Positions 1 to 9,232 of a DNA stretch of 19,260 nt are shown one piece after another. The DNA comes from Actinomycetota bacterium (GTDB lineage: Bacteria > Actinomycetota > Actinomycetes > Propionibacteriales > Propionibacteriaceae), in assembly GCA_016213595.1 (NCBI GenBank), contig JACRAA010000382.1, positions 1 to 19,260 of the forward strand. The letters run 5' to 3'. A program made the position numbers and the translations under genes. Below the pieces are notes generated by a model. That model was given only the letters and a program-made list of their open reading frames with translations, was not told the origin of the DNA and did no database searches. Position 1 is the stretch's first letter; each line of letters begins with the position of its first letter.

Positions 1-10
1 ATGCCTATCG

Positions 11-28
11 CCAACCGCCCCCGGTTGG
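11..28. terminator. GC-rich hairpin at window start
   Basis: A perfect 7-bp inverted repeat (CCAACCG, 11-17, and CGGTTGG, 22-28) surrounds a CCCC loop. No T-tract follows. It may end transcription from a gene left of the window, or it may be a structure in the leader of the large secreted-protein gene. Function is inferred from the hairpin alone. Confidence 0.3.
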
Positions 29-75
29 GCTTCTCGGGAGCGCATCTCACGGCATCCGACGGTCAGCGTGGGCTT

Positions 76-128
76 GGGGGCCCAGCTGACCGACTTGGGG
101 GGACGCCGGGGACCTTGGGGGGTTTGGG
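76..128 (+). promoter_or_regulatory. G-tract leader, possible G-quadruplex over the ribosome-binding region
   Basis: Five runs of three to six G lie directly before the ATG at 129: 76-80, 97-102, 108-111, 117-122 and 126-128. The last four runs are separated by loops of 5, 5 and 3 bases, which fits the usual intramolecular G-quadruplex pattern. The motif CTTGGGGG occurs three times in the stretch. The G runs are also the only Shine-Dalgarno-like bases before the gene, so folding would compete with ribosome binding. Regulation is inference; the tracts are seen directly. Confidence 0.4.
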
Positions 129-3100
129 ATGCCTGCACGTATGAACACCCGGTTGATCGTCATGACGCTCTGCGTCGCGTTCTTGACACTGGGTCTGCCT
201 GCTCCGGCGGCGCGCGCCGTCTCGTCGTGCGGCAACGCGATCGTGTGCGAGAACCAGCTCCCGGGCACGCCGCAGAGCGTGTGGGACGACGGGACCGACG
301 ACCAGACGATCCTCGGCTACGCCACCCAGATGAGCGTCAACATCGGCAACGCGATCGCGTTCAAGGTCAACACGAACGCCAAGGCGTACACCGTCGACAT
401 CTTCAGGATGGGCTACTACCAGGGCAACGGTGCCCGGAAGATCACAACCATCCCCGTCTCCGTCCCGCTCCCGCAGACCCAGCCGGCCTGTCTGCGCGAC
501 ACGGCCACCGACCTGTTCGACTGCGGCGCTTGGGCTGTCTCGGCGAGCTGGCAGGTGCCGTCGACGGCGGTTCCCGGCGTGTACTTCGCGCAGCTGACCA
601 GGACAGACACCGGCGGCCGCTCCCAGATCATGTTCGTCGTCCGCGACGACGCCTCGCACTCGGACATCGTCTTCCAGACCTCCGACACGACCTGGCAGGC
701 CTACAACACCTACGGCGGCGCGAGCCTGTACCAGGGCGTCAACCAGTCCCGCGGCTACAAGGTGAGCTACAACCGCCCCTTCATCGACCGTGACGGCGTG
801 ACCATGCGCGACTACGTGTACGCCAACGAGTACCCGTCGATCCGATTCCTCGAGGCGAACGGGTACGACGTGTCGTACATCTCCGGTGTCGACGTCGCCA
901 TGGGCCAGGGGCATCTCACCAACCACAAGGTCTTCCTGTCCGTGGGGCACGACGAGTACTGGTCGGCCGGCCAGCGCGACGCGGTGACGCAGGCGCGCGA
1001 CGCCGGCGTCAACCTCATGTTCCTGTCCGGCAACGAGGTGTACTGGCACACCCGCTGGGAGAACTCGATCGACGGCACGGGCACCCCGTACCGGACGATG
1101 GTCTGCTACAAGGACACCAAGGAGAGCGCGCAGATCGACCCGGTCTCGCCGACGCCCACCTGGCGCGACCCTCGCTACGCCGGCTTCAACCCCGAGAACT
1201 CGCTCAGCGGCACCATGTACGTCGGCCAGGGCTCGAACCTGCCCCTCCAGGTGACCTCCGACCAGGGGAAGCTGCGGGTGTGGCGCAACACCGGCCTGTC
1301 CAGCATGAGCCCCGGCACTTCGGCGACCCTCGGCTCGGACCTCGTCGGGTATGAGTTCGACGGTGTGGTCGACAACGGCTACTCGCCGGCCGGCCAGATC
1401 AACCTGTCCACGACCGTGGCGTCCGTGCCGGAGATCCTCACCGACTTCGGGAACCAGACCGCACCCGGCACGCTCACGAACCATCTGAGCTACTACAAGG
1501 CCGCCTCCGGAGCGCGTGTGTTCTCTTCGGGCTCGATCCAGTTCGCCTGGGGCCTGGACGGGACGCACGACCTGACCGCGCACGACGCGATCCCTCAGGT
1601 GCAGCAGCTCACCGTCAACGTCCTGGCCGACATGGGCGCCCAGCCGACGACGCTCCAGGCCGGGCTCGTCCAGGCCTCGGCCTCCGCTGACACGGCGGCT
1701 CCCGTCGTGAGCATCGCGCAGCCCGCGAGCAGCACGACCATTGCGTACGGCACCCAGGTCACCGTGTCCGGCACTGTGGCCGACGCAGCCGGCCTCGCGG
1801 CAGGCGTGGAGGTCTCGGTGGACGGCGGCGGCAGCTGGCACCCGGCGACGGGGATCAGCAGCTGGTCGTACACAGGTCCGCTGCGTGCCTACGGGGCCAA
1901 CGCGATCCAGGTGCGGGCGACCGACGACTCGCTCAACACGTCGACTCCGGCCTCGCCCGCCGGGCTCACCGTGACCGGTCCCAACTCGGTCTTCGGCGAC
2001 TGGGTCCCCGCGACCCCCGACTCGGGTGACACCTCGGCCACGACGCTCGGCATGATCTTCGTGCCCAACACCGACGGCTTCATCTCCGGGGTGCGCTTCT
2101 ACAAGAGCTCCTCGAACACCGGGAACCACACCGGGACGATCTTCAGCTCCACCGGCACCGTCCTCGCGACCGGTACGTTCTCGGGAGAGACAGCCTCGGG
2201 CTGGCAGCAGCTGACGTTCAGCACTCCGCTCACGGTCACGGCAGGGACGCGGTACGTGGTCGCGTACTACGCGCCCGCCGGCCACTACGCGTACTCGGCG
2301 TACTTCTTCTCCCCGAGCCCGCTCACGTCGGCAGACCTCACCGCGGTGGGCGGCCTCGGCGTCGCGAACGGCGTCTACGCCTCGGGCAACGGCTACCCGA
2401 ACCAGAGCTACCACCAGACCAACTACTTCGTGGACGCGCTGTTCACGTCCGCGGCCAACAGCCCGCTGTCGGCCTTCGCGATCTCTCCGGTCATCGGAGC
2501 CGGCTCGGTCCTGACGAGCAGGACCGTCGTCGGCCAGTTCAGCAAGGATCCCGGTGACACCTCGATGGCGATCACCCTCTCCGCGGCGGGCGGCGTCCCC
2601 GTCGCCGGGACGAGCACGTACGACCCGGTGTCCCACCAGATCACGTTCACACCGTCCCAGGCGCTCGCCTACGCGACGACGTTCACGGCGACGATCACCG
2701 ATGCGAACCTCGCGACGCCGTACACGTGGTCCTTCACCACGGTCGCAGCGCCGCGGGTCGCGGGTGTCTGCCCGTGCACGTTCTTCCAGGACACGGACCA
2801 GCCCACCACGCTCGCCACGAACGACGCCGCCAACGTGACCGTAGGCGTGCAGTTCTCCTCGAGCAAGGACGGCAAGGTCACCGGCATCCGGTACTGGAAG
2901 CCCCTCGGCCTGCCCAGTGGTCAGCCCGTGACGCTGTACGGCCCGACGGGAACAGCCCTCGCCAGCGCGACAGCCTCGAGTGAGACCACCGTGGGCTGGC
3001 AGTCGGCGTCGTTCTCGACCCCGGTGTCACTGACGGTGGGGACCAGCTACACGGCCGCCGTCCAGTTCCCACAGGGTGGCTACCCCTACGCGTACGGCGT

Positions 3101-5642
3101 GTTCGGCTCGACGTTGACCGTGGGCCCGCTCACGGCCCCGGTCGGTGCGGGACGCTACGTCTACGGCGCGGGTCTGCCGACCAACTCCGTGAGCACGTCC
3201 TACTTCGTCGACCCCGTGTTCCAGACCGCGCCCAGCGTGCCGCCGGTCGTGGCAGCGGGCTCGCCGGGCAACGGTGCTCGCTCCGTGCCGATCAACGGCT
3301 CGGTGACCCTCACCTTCAACGAGCCGATCGCGACCGGGACGGCTACCGTCACGCTCTCCAGCCCCGCCGGCCCTGTTTCAGGAACCGTGACGGGGACGTC
3401 GACGACGAGGACGTTCACCCCGTCGTCGCCACTGGCCGAGAACACCACGTACACGCTCAACGAGTCGGGCGCCGTGACGACCGACAACGTGGCGCAGGTC
3501 CAGGCGTACTCGGAGTCGTTCACGACGTCCGGGGTGGCCTCGTGCCCGTGCTCCCTGCTGGAGACGACGCTCTCTCCGGTGCAGCCGAACCTCGCCAACG
3601 GGTCGGCGATCACGCTCGGCCTGAAGTTCACGCCCACCGTGAACGGCTACATCTCGGGGCTCCGGTACTGGCGGGCGGCCTCCAACGTCGGCACCCACAC
3701 CGGCAAGCTGTACGCGGCCAACGGGACCGTACTGGCGAGCCTGACATTCGTCGACGGAGCTGAGGGCTGGCAGCAGGCGACCTTCTCGACGGCCGTCGCC
3801 GTGACGGCAGGGACGCCGTACTTCGCGTCGTACTACTCGCCCAACGGCACGTACTCGGCGACGACGAACGTGTTCACCACGGTGATGTCGAACCCGCCGC
3901 TGCAGTCGCTCGACTCAGGTGGCGTGTACGGCGGCGGTGACGTGTTCCCGGGCCAGTCGTTCGGCGCGCCGAACTACTTCGTCGACGTCGTGTTCACGAC
4001 CACCGGCGTCCTCGACACGCCGTCCGTGGCGTCCGTGAGCCCCGCGTCCGGCGCGCCCGGGGTGACCGTCACCAGCCCGGTGACCGTCACCTTCAACGGC
4101 CCGCTGAACACGGCCTCGGTGTCCGTGGTGCTGACCGGTCCGGGCGGCACCGCCGTACCGGGCAGCCTGTCGGTCACCGCTCCCACGGCCACGTTCACGC
4201 CGTCGGCAGCGCTCTCTGGGAACACGACGTACACCATGACGGTGAATGCGTCCGGACCCGGCGGTACCGCCATGGCACCGTTCACGTCGACGTTCACGAC
4301 GCAGTCCCTCGTGAACGTGACGTCGACCAGTCCGACGGCCAACGCGACGGGCGTCGCTGTGACGTCGCCGGTGACCGTGAACTTCTCCGGGGCGCTGTCA
4401 CCGACCTCCGTGGTCATCACGCTGACACCGTCCGGCGGCACGGCCGTCGCCGGCACCCTCACCACCACATCGACCTCCGCCACGTTCACGCCGACGGCGT
4501 CCCTCGCGCAGTCGACCGTGTACAACGCAACCGTCAGCGCGTCCAGCACGTCGGGCTCGGCGATGACGCCGGTGAGCTGGTCGTTCAGCACCGTCTCGCC
4601 GGCACCCGTGATCTCCAGCCGGTCGCCCGTGGCGTCGGCGACGGGTGTCGCCGCCAACACGAGTGTCTCGGTGACCTTCACGGGAGCCGTCGACCCGACA
4701 AAGTCGACACTGACGCTCGTGAACGCGTCGGGCGTGGCGGTGGCCGGGACGCTCACGACGACCTCGACGAGCGTCAGCTTCAAGCCGTCGGCGCTGCTCG
4801 CCGCCAGCACGAAGTACACGGCGACCGTCGGGGCCTCCAGCGTGCTCGGAACTGCGATGACGCCGTCCACCTGGTCCTTCACCACAGAAACGGCTCCCAC
4901 CGTCTCGTCGATCACGCCGGCCAACGGAGCCACAGGGGTGACGAACCGGACGACCGTACGGGCGACCTTCAGCAAGGCGGTCAACCAGGCCAGCATCGCG
5001 ATCACGGTGACTGATCCCGGAGGTGCCGTCGTCACAGGGACCCTCACCACGACGGGCACGTCCGGCACCTTCACGCCGTCGCCGATCCTGACTCCGGGGA
5101 CGCTCTACCAGGTCGCCGTGAGCGCCGCGCTCGCCGACGGCCTCGTGGCGCCGGCGTTCAGCTCGAGCTTCACGACGGCCGCCGCGGTGAACATCTTCCC
5201 GGCGACCTTGACCCCGACGACGAGCACGTCGACGGCCAACCCGCTGACAGTGGGCGTGAAGTTCCGGTCCACTACGGCGTACTCGATCACGGGGATCCGG
5301 TTCTACCTGCCGGCGAGCTGGACGAGCACGTACACGGTCAGCCTCTGGACCAACGGCGGCACGAAGGTGGCCACGGGAAGCGGCTCGCCGACGTCGGCGA
5401 CTGACGGCTGGCGGACGGTGAGCCTGACCACTGCGTACCGGATCGCCGCCAACACCACGTACGTCGCGTCGGTACGGGCTCTCAGTGGCCAGTACTCGTC
5501 GACACCGCTGGCCTTCACGACCACCTTCACCAACGGGACGATGTCGGTGCCGGCGTCGGGCGGTGTGACGTCCAGCACGGACGTGTTCCCGACGGCAACA
5601 TCGACGACGAACTACTTCGTGGACGTCGTCGCCGCTCCGTGA
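129..5642 (+). CDS. Giant secreted protein: DMF-ase-like head with DUF4082 and Ig-like repeats
   Basis: This 1837-residue protein begins with a signal peptide (about residues 1-30, hydrophobic core then A-R-A). Residues 31-500 resemble the large-subunit domain of N,N-dimethylformamidase, with HDEYW at 274-278 and GNEVYW at 301-306. A bacterial Ig domain follows (521-618). Then four DUF4082 domains (about 619-773, 880-1033, 1138-1288, 1686-1837) alternate with six Big_5-like Ig domains (776-873, 1037-1136, and four in a row from 1295 to 1684). Two DUF4082 copies are preceded by a Cys-Pro-Cys. No LPXTG motif or C-terminal membrane anchor is visible, so it is probably released or held non-covalently at the surface. 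The start could be ATG 129 or ATG 141; only 129 has G-rich bases upstream. Amidase activity is not established, and the head may act in binding or polysaccharide modification. No obvious operon partner is present. Confidence 0.88.
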   Translation: MPARMNTRLIVMTLCVAFLTLGLPAPAARAVSSCGNAIVCENQLPGTPQSVWDDGTDDQTILGYATQMSVNIGNAIAFKVNTNAKAYTVDIFRMGYYQGNGARKITTIPVSVPLPQTQPACLRDTATDLFDCGAWAVSASWQVPSTAVPGVYFAQLTRTDTGGRSQIMFVVRDDASHSDIVFQTSDTTWQAYNTYGGASLYQGVNQSRGYKVSYNRPFIDRDGVTMRDYVYANEYPSIRFLEANGYDVSYISGVDVAMGQGHLTNHKVFLSVGHDEYWSAGQRDAVTQARDAGVNLMFLSGNEVYWHTRWENSIDGTGTPYRTMVCYKDTKESAQIDPVSPTPTWRDPRYAGFNPENSLSGTMYVGQGSNLPLQVTSDQGKLRVWRNTGLSSMSPGTSATLGSDLVGYEFDGVVDNGYSPAGQINLSTTVASVPEILTDFGNQTAPGTLTNHLSYYKAASGARVFSSGSIQFAWGLDGTHDLTAHDAIPQVQQLTVNVLADMGAQPTTLQAGLVQASASADTAAPVVSIAQPASSTTIAYGTQVTVSGTVADAAGLAAGVEVSVDGGGSWHPATGISSWSYTGPLRAYGANAIQVRATDDSLNTSTPASPAGLTVTGPNSVFGDWVPATPDSGDTSATTLGMIFVPNTDGFISGVRFYKSSSNTGNHTGTIFSSTGTVLATGTFSGETASGWQQLTFSTPLTVTAGTRYVVAYYAPAGHYAYSAYFFSPSPLTSADLTAVGGLGVANGVYASGNGYPNQSYHQTNYFVDALFTSAANSPLSAFAISPVIGAGSVLTSRTVVGQFSKDPGDTSMAITLSAAGGVPVAGTSTYDPVSHQITFTPSQALAYATTFTATITDANLATPYTWSFTTVAAPRVAGVCPCTFFQDTDQPTTLATNDAANVTVGVQFSSSKDGKVTGIRYWKPLGLPSGQPVTLYGPTGTALASATASSETTVGWQSASFSTPVSLTVGTSYTAAVQFPQGGYPYAYGVFGSTLTVGPLTAPVGAGRYVYGAGLPTNSVSTSYFVDPVFQTAPSVPPVVAAGSPGNGARSVPINGSVTLTFNEPIATGTATVTLSSPAGPVSGTVTGTSTTRTFTPSSPLAENTTYTLNESGAVTTDNVAQVQAYSESFTTSGVASCPCSLLETTLSPVQPNLANGSAITLGLKFTPTVNGYISGLRYWRAASNVGTHTGKLYAANGTVLASLTFVDGAEGWQQATFSTAVAVTAGTPYFASYYSPNGTYSATTNVFTTVMSNPPLQSLDSGGVYGGGDVFPGQSFGAPNYFVDVVFTTTGVLDTPSVASVSPASGAPGVTVTSPVTVTFNGPLNTASVSVVLTGPGGTAVPGSLSVTAPTATFTPSAALSGNTTYTMTVNASGPGGTAMAPFTSTFTTQSLVNVTSTSPTANATGVAVTSPVTVNFSGALSPTSVVITLTPSGGTAVAGTLTTTSTSATFTPTASLAQSTVYNATVSASSTSGSAMTPVSWSFSTVSPAPVISSRSPVASATGVAANTSVSVTFTGAVDPTKSTLTLVNASGVAVAGTLTTTSTSVSFKPSALLAASTKYTATVGASSVLGTAMTPSTWSFTTETAPTVSSITPANGATGVTNRTTVRATFSKAVNQASIAITVTDPGGAVVTGTLTTTGTSGTFTPSPILTPGTLYQVAVSAALADGLVAPAFSSSFTTAAAVNIFPATLTPTTSTSTANPLTVGVKFRSTTAYSITGIRFYLPASWTSTYTVSLWTNGGTKVATGSGSPTSATDGWRTVSLTTAYRIAANTTYVASVRALSGQYSSTPLAFTTTFTNGTMSVPASGGVTSSTDVFPTATSTTNYFVDVVAAP
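4012..5183 (+). repeat. Four consecutive Ig-like (Big_5 type) coding repeats
   Basis: Four units of about 290-300 bases lie in tandem in the secreted-protein gene. Each encodes an opening proline-containing strand (SPASGAPGV, SPTANATGV, SPVASATGV, TPANGATGV), a central AGTLTTTSTS-like strand and a closing SFTT. The units are clearly homologous as protein but diverged as DNA, so they are old duplications rather than fresh expansions. They probably act as a rigid stalk between the third and fourth DUF4082 domains. Confidence 0.75.
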
Positions 5643-5646
5643 CACG

Positions 5647-5677
5647 AGGGGGCCGAGCCGGGCAGGGTTCGCCCCCT
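5647..5677 (+). terminator. Hairpin after the secreted-protein gene
   Basis: AGGGGGC (5647-5653) and GCCCCCT (5671-5677) form a perfect 7-bp stem with a 17-base loop, starting 4 bases after the stop codon at 5640-5642. No T-tract follows, which is common for actinobacterial terminators. The next gene is on the same strand and has its own strong Shine-Dalgarno site, fitting a transcription break here. Confidence 0.45.
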
Positions 5678-5755
5678 GACTGTCACGGTTCGCCGATGCC
5701 GACGACCCCTCCGCCGTAGCCTGAAGCCAGCAGGTGACGGGCTCGAGGAGGAGTC

Positions 5756-6136
5756 ATGGTCAGCGGGCTGGTGGCCTTCGTCACGACGATCATCGTCCTG
5801 GTGGTGCTGGTCATCGGGCTCCGATCAGCGGGGACCAGGTCCCCGCTCGTGGCCGCCTGGATCTCGTTCGTCACCGGAACGCTGGCCGCACTGACCGTGG
5901 CTGTCCCGTTGGTCACCAGCGGGCTCCCTCGGGAGGACACGTACCAGCCGCTGACCGTTGTCGCCTGGCTGCCCCTGCTGTCCATGACGCTCGGGCTCAT
6001 GGGACTGGCCACGGGAGTCTTCGCGCTGGTGCGGGGGGAGCGGTTGTGGCGGACCTGGGTCGGTCTGGTGACCGGCGCCCTTGTGACCTTGTTCTGGCTC
6101 GTCTTCGCCTTCGGCGACGTCCTGTTCCCGCACTGA
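5756..6136 (+). CDS. Small four-helix membrane protein, unknown function
   Basis: This 126-residue protein has four strongly hydrophobic segments at about residues 4-22, 31-53, 66-91 and 100-120, so it is an integral membrane protein. The loop between helices 2 and 3 carries the charged and polar stretch LPREDTYQP; the loop between helices 3 and 4 is basic (RGERLWR). The ATG at 5756 has a strong Shine-Dalgarno site (GGAGG within GAGGAGGAG, 5745-5753). I see no catalytic motif and do not recognise a named family. It stands alone: a hairpin lies upstream, and the next genes converge on it from the minus strand. Confidence 0.8.
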   Translation: MVSGLVAFVTTIIVLVVLVIGLRSAGTRSPLVAAWISFVTGTLAALTVAVPLVTSGLPREDTYQPLTVVAWLPLLSMTLGLMGLATGVFALVRGERLWRTWVGLVTGALVTLFWLVFAFGDVLFPH

Positions 6137-6169
6137 GCGTCTGTCTCAGCAGCCAAGGTCAGCAGATCG

Positions 6170-6182
6170 GCCCATCGGGCCT
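6170..6182. terminator. Short GC hairpin between convergent genes
   Basis: GGCCC (6170-6174), loop ATC, GGGCC (6178-6182). The 5-bp GC stem lies between the plus-strand membrane-protein gene and the minus-strand aldolase, so it could serve both. It overlaps the stop of the possible 20-residue ORF. The stem is short and lacks a T-tract. Confidence 0.35.
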
Positions 6183-6243
6183 AGCGGGCCGGTGACTCGG
6201 CGGTGAGCGCCTCCCACCACGACTGGAGCTGCTCGTGGCTCAT
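6181..6243 (-). CDS. Possible 20-residue peptide overlapping the aldolase stop
   Basis: The ATG at 6243 overlaps the aldolase TGA as ATGA, and GGGGAGAGG lies about 8 bases upstream inside the aldolase coding end. The product would be MSHEQLQSWWEALTAESPAR, a short amphipathic-looking peptide with two adjacent Trp. The ATGA junction and Shine-Dalgarno site are what translational coupling looks like. Twenty residues is, however, short enough to arise by chance, and no relative is known to me. Confidence 0.3.
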   Translation of the reverse strand: MSHEQLQSWWEALTAESPAR

Positions 6244-7082
6244 CCGTCCGCCTCTCCCCACGCGATGCTCGTCGTCACGCCGAACGTCCGTACGACCCGG
6301 CTCAGCTCGGCGTTCGTCAGCCCTGTGCCGCGACCGCCGATGGCCAGGTTGAGGTACTCGTAGCGCGCTGCCGTCTCCGCGTACTCGACCCTGTCGCACG
6401 CGGCCAGCACCGATTCGTCCGACCTGGCCATGACACCGTGCTTCGCCCACACCACGAGCTGGTGGTGGCGGAGGCTCGCGAGGTTGGCCTCCGTCAGCTC
6501 CTCCGAGCCAGGCACCATGAACGGGAGGTAGCCGATGCCCTCGGGCAGGTGGACGATCGTCTCGGCTTGCCAGCGCACCAGGCGGTCCGAGAGAGCTTCG
6601 GTGTCCTGGTACTCGGGCACCGTCGACAGCAGCGTGAGGTGCAGCGGCTGTGCGTGGACGATGGCGTGGAACGCGAGGCCTCGCCTGGCGACGTGGTCAT
6701 CATGCACGGCGAGGTGGGAGTTGAGCTCGACCGTCGGTCGGGTGAACGGGCCCCGTCCCGCGAGGTGGAGCGTGGCGGTCGTCCCGCTCTCGTGCACGAC
6801 GAGGAGGCCGACGTTGCCCTCCGGCTCGTCGGCGAGGGAGCGGAGCCGGCAGCCAGACCCGGTGATGACGACGGTGTGACCCACGAGCGCTGGGGAGGCG
6901 TACGGAAGGTCGACCTGCCGGGTCGTGTCAAAGTAGGCCGGGATGTCGACGGGATCCGCAAGGCACACCGAGATGTTCCCGGCGCCCGCCTCGGCAGCGT
7001 CGATCTCGGTCATGCGGCGCCCCGCCGCCCCCAAGGCTTCCAGGACGTCGTCGACCGTGTTCGGGGATCCTCCGGCTGCCAC
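6240..7082 (-). CDS. Class II aldolase, rhamnulose-1-phosphate-aldolase-like
   Basis: This 280-residue protein matches the length and layout of RhaD-type class II aldolases, which split ketose 1-phosphates into dihydroxyacetone phosphate and an aldehyde using zinc. Supporting motifs are an AGNIS strand near residue 35, a Glu at 119, VHAQPLH around 142-148 and WAKHG with His215. By recalled E. coli RhaD numbering these line up with catalytic Glu117, zinc ligands His141 and His143, and His212. The second ligand position is Gln145 here instead of His. The start is GTG at 7082, with only a weak AGGA upstream; no later start keeps the N-terminal strand. A PfkB sugar kinase is divergent 89 bases away, suggesting a kinase/aldolase sugar pathway, and shared control from the intergenic region is likely. 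The true substrate is not determined. Confidence 0.8.
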   Translation of the reverse strand: MAAGGSPNTVDDVLEALGAAGRRMTEIDAAEAGAGNISVCLADPVDIPAYFDTTRQVDLPYASPALVGHTVVITGSGCRLRSLADEPEGNVGLLVVHESGTTATLHLAGRGPFTRPTVELNSHLAVHDDHVARRGLAFHAIVHAQPLHLTLLSTVPEYQDTEALSDRLVRWQAETIVHLPEGIGYLPFMVPGSEELTEANLASLRHHQLVVWAKHGVMARSDESVLAACDRVEYAETAARYEYLNLAIGGRGTGLTNAELSRVVRTFGVTTSIAWGEADG

Positions 7083-7122
7083 GAGGCAGTCCTACCACGA
7101 GCGGTTCCCGGGTCGGAGCCCC

Positions 7123-7151
7123 CGCCACGGTTCGCGCCCGAGCGCCACGGT
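7123..7151. promoter_or_regulatory. Paired direct repeat in the aldolase/kinase divergent region
   Basis: CGCCACGGT occurs at 7123-7131 and again at 7143-7151, exactly 20 bases apart (about two helical turns), inside the 89-base gap between the divergent aldolase and kinase genes. This spacing suits a dimeric regulator binding one face of the helix. No known operator is recognised, and a 9-base repeat in GC-rich DNA could be chance. Confidence 0.3.
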
Positions 7152-7171
7152 CGTGATGCGAGGATGTCGCC

Positions 7172-8179
7172 GTGAGCGAGGAGGGCCGCAGCGGCGCGGA
7201 AGTGGCTGAGATCCAGGTCGTCGGGCAGGTGTGCGTGGACCTACGACCCGTCCTCGGGTCGTCGAGGCTCGCCGGGCCGGGCGAGCTCGCCGTGGTCGGG
7301 CCGATGGTCATCACGCTGGGCGGTGCCGTCGGCAACTGCGGACGCGTGCTCGCTGACCTCGGCGTCGACGCGTGGCTCTCCGGCTGCATCGGCGACGACG
7401 AGCTCGGGGCGATGGCCCGACGGCTGCTCCAGGCGCGGCATCGGAACGTGGACCTCGTCGTGTCGCCGGAGCTGTCGACCTCGTACTCGCTCGTCGTCGA
7501 GCCCGCGGGCGTGGACCGGTCGTTCTGGCACCACACGGGCGCCAACATGGCCTTCACCGGTGACTGCCCGGTGACCGCGACCCGGCTGCTGCACTACGGG
7601 TATCCGTCGCTGACTCCCGCCATGTGTGCCGACGCCGGGCAGCCGATCGTACGGCTCTTCGACCGCGCACATGGCCATGGTGTGCCCACCTCCCTGGACC
7701 TGTCGTTCGTGGCGGACGGCTCGCCGGTGCGGGACGTGGACTGGCAGGCGCTGCTCCGGGCAGCCCTCCCGCTCTCGGACGTGTTCTGCCCGAGCTGGGA
7801 CGACCTCGTGAGCTGCCTGGGCATGCCGATCGACCCGGACGACGCGTACGTGGCGGAGTGGGCCGAGCGCTTCCTCGAGTGGGGCGCCGGGATGGTCCTG
7901 GTCACCCTCGGCGGCCGTGGCACGTACCTGCGGGTCGGGTCCGCCGACCGTCTGGAGGCGTTCGCGGCGTGCCGGATCGCCCCCGCGGCATGGGCCGGTA
8001 CGGCGCTGTGGCAGGTCCCGGAGGTCCTCGCCGCCGTCACGACGACGAACGGCGCGGGCGACGCGTACAAGGCGGCGTTCCTGTCCCGCCTCGTCCGTGG
8101 CGAGGCGCCGCAGGCCTGCCTGTCGTTCGCCGGTGACGTCGTCGCCCGCTACCTCACCGGACGACCCCTCACCGGCTGA
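7172..8179 (+). CDS. PfkB-family carbohydrate kinase
   Basis: This 335-residue protein has the ribokinase/PfkB fold signatures: an N-terminal strand (VVGQVCVDLRPV), the glycine-rich sugar-side motif GGAVGNCGRVLADLG from about residue 50, and the C-terminal anion-hole motif NGAGDAYKAAF, in which Asp297 is the expected catalytic base. Family members phosphorylate sugars or nucleosides with ATP in the cytoplasm. The second signature usually begins with Asp-Thr before the Gly-Ala-Gly-Asp; here it reads TTN, so the leading Asp is lost. The start is GTG at 7172, with GAGGA at 7159-7163; GTG at 7202 is an alternative. The divergent class II aldolase suggests the pair phosphorylates and cleaves one sugar. 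The substrate cannot be read from sequence. The 3' end converges on the dehydrogenase gene across 36 bases. Confidence 0.85.
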   Translation: MSEEGRSGAEVAEIQVVGQVCVDLRPVLGSSRLAGPGELAVVGPMVITLGGAVGNCGRVLADLGVDAWLSGCIGDDELGAMARRLLQARHRNVDLVVSPELSTSYSLVVEPAGVDRSFWHHTGANMAFTGDCPVTATRLLHYGYPSLTPAMCADAGQPIVRLFDRAHGHGVPTSLDLSFVADGSPVRDVDWQALLRAALPLSDVFCPSWDDLVSCLGMPIDPDDAYVAEWAERFLEWGAGMVLVTLGGRGTYLRVGSADRLEAFAACRIAPAAWAGTALWQVPEVLAAVTTTNGAGDAYKAAFLSRLVRGEAPQACLSFAGDVVARYLTGRPLTG

Positions 8180-8215
8180 GCCCCCACCGGCTGACCCCAC
8201 ACCGCGCTGACGCGA

Positions 8216-9232
<1,017 letters not shown>

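Noticed and set aside
1..144. An open plus-strand frame from base 1 to a TGA at 142-144
   Set aside because: It consists mainly of G-tract-encoded Gly, overlaps the next gene's start and has no visible family or ribosome site.
63..2636. An 857-residue minus-strand open frame opposite the secreted-protein gene
   Set aside because: Its translation is Arg/Val/Gly-rich with no domain pattern; the opposite strand encodes a signal peptide and recognisable repeats. It is a GC-driven shadow.
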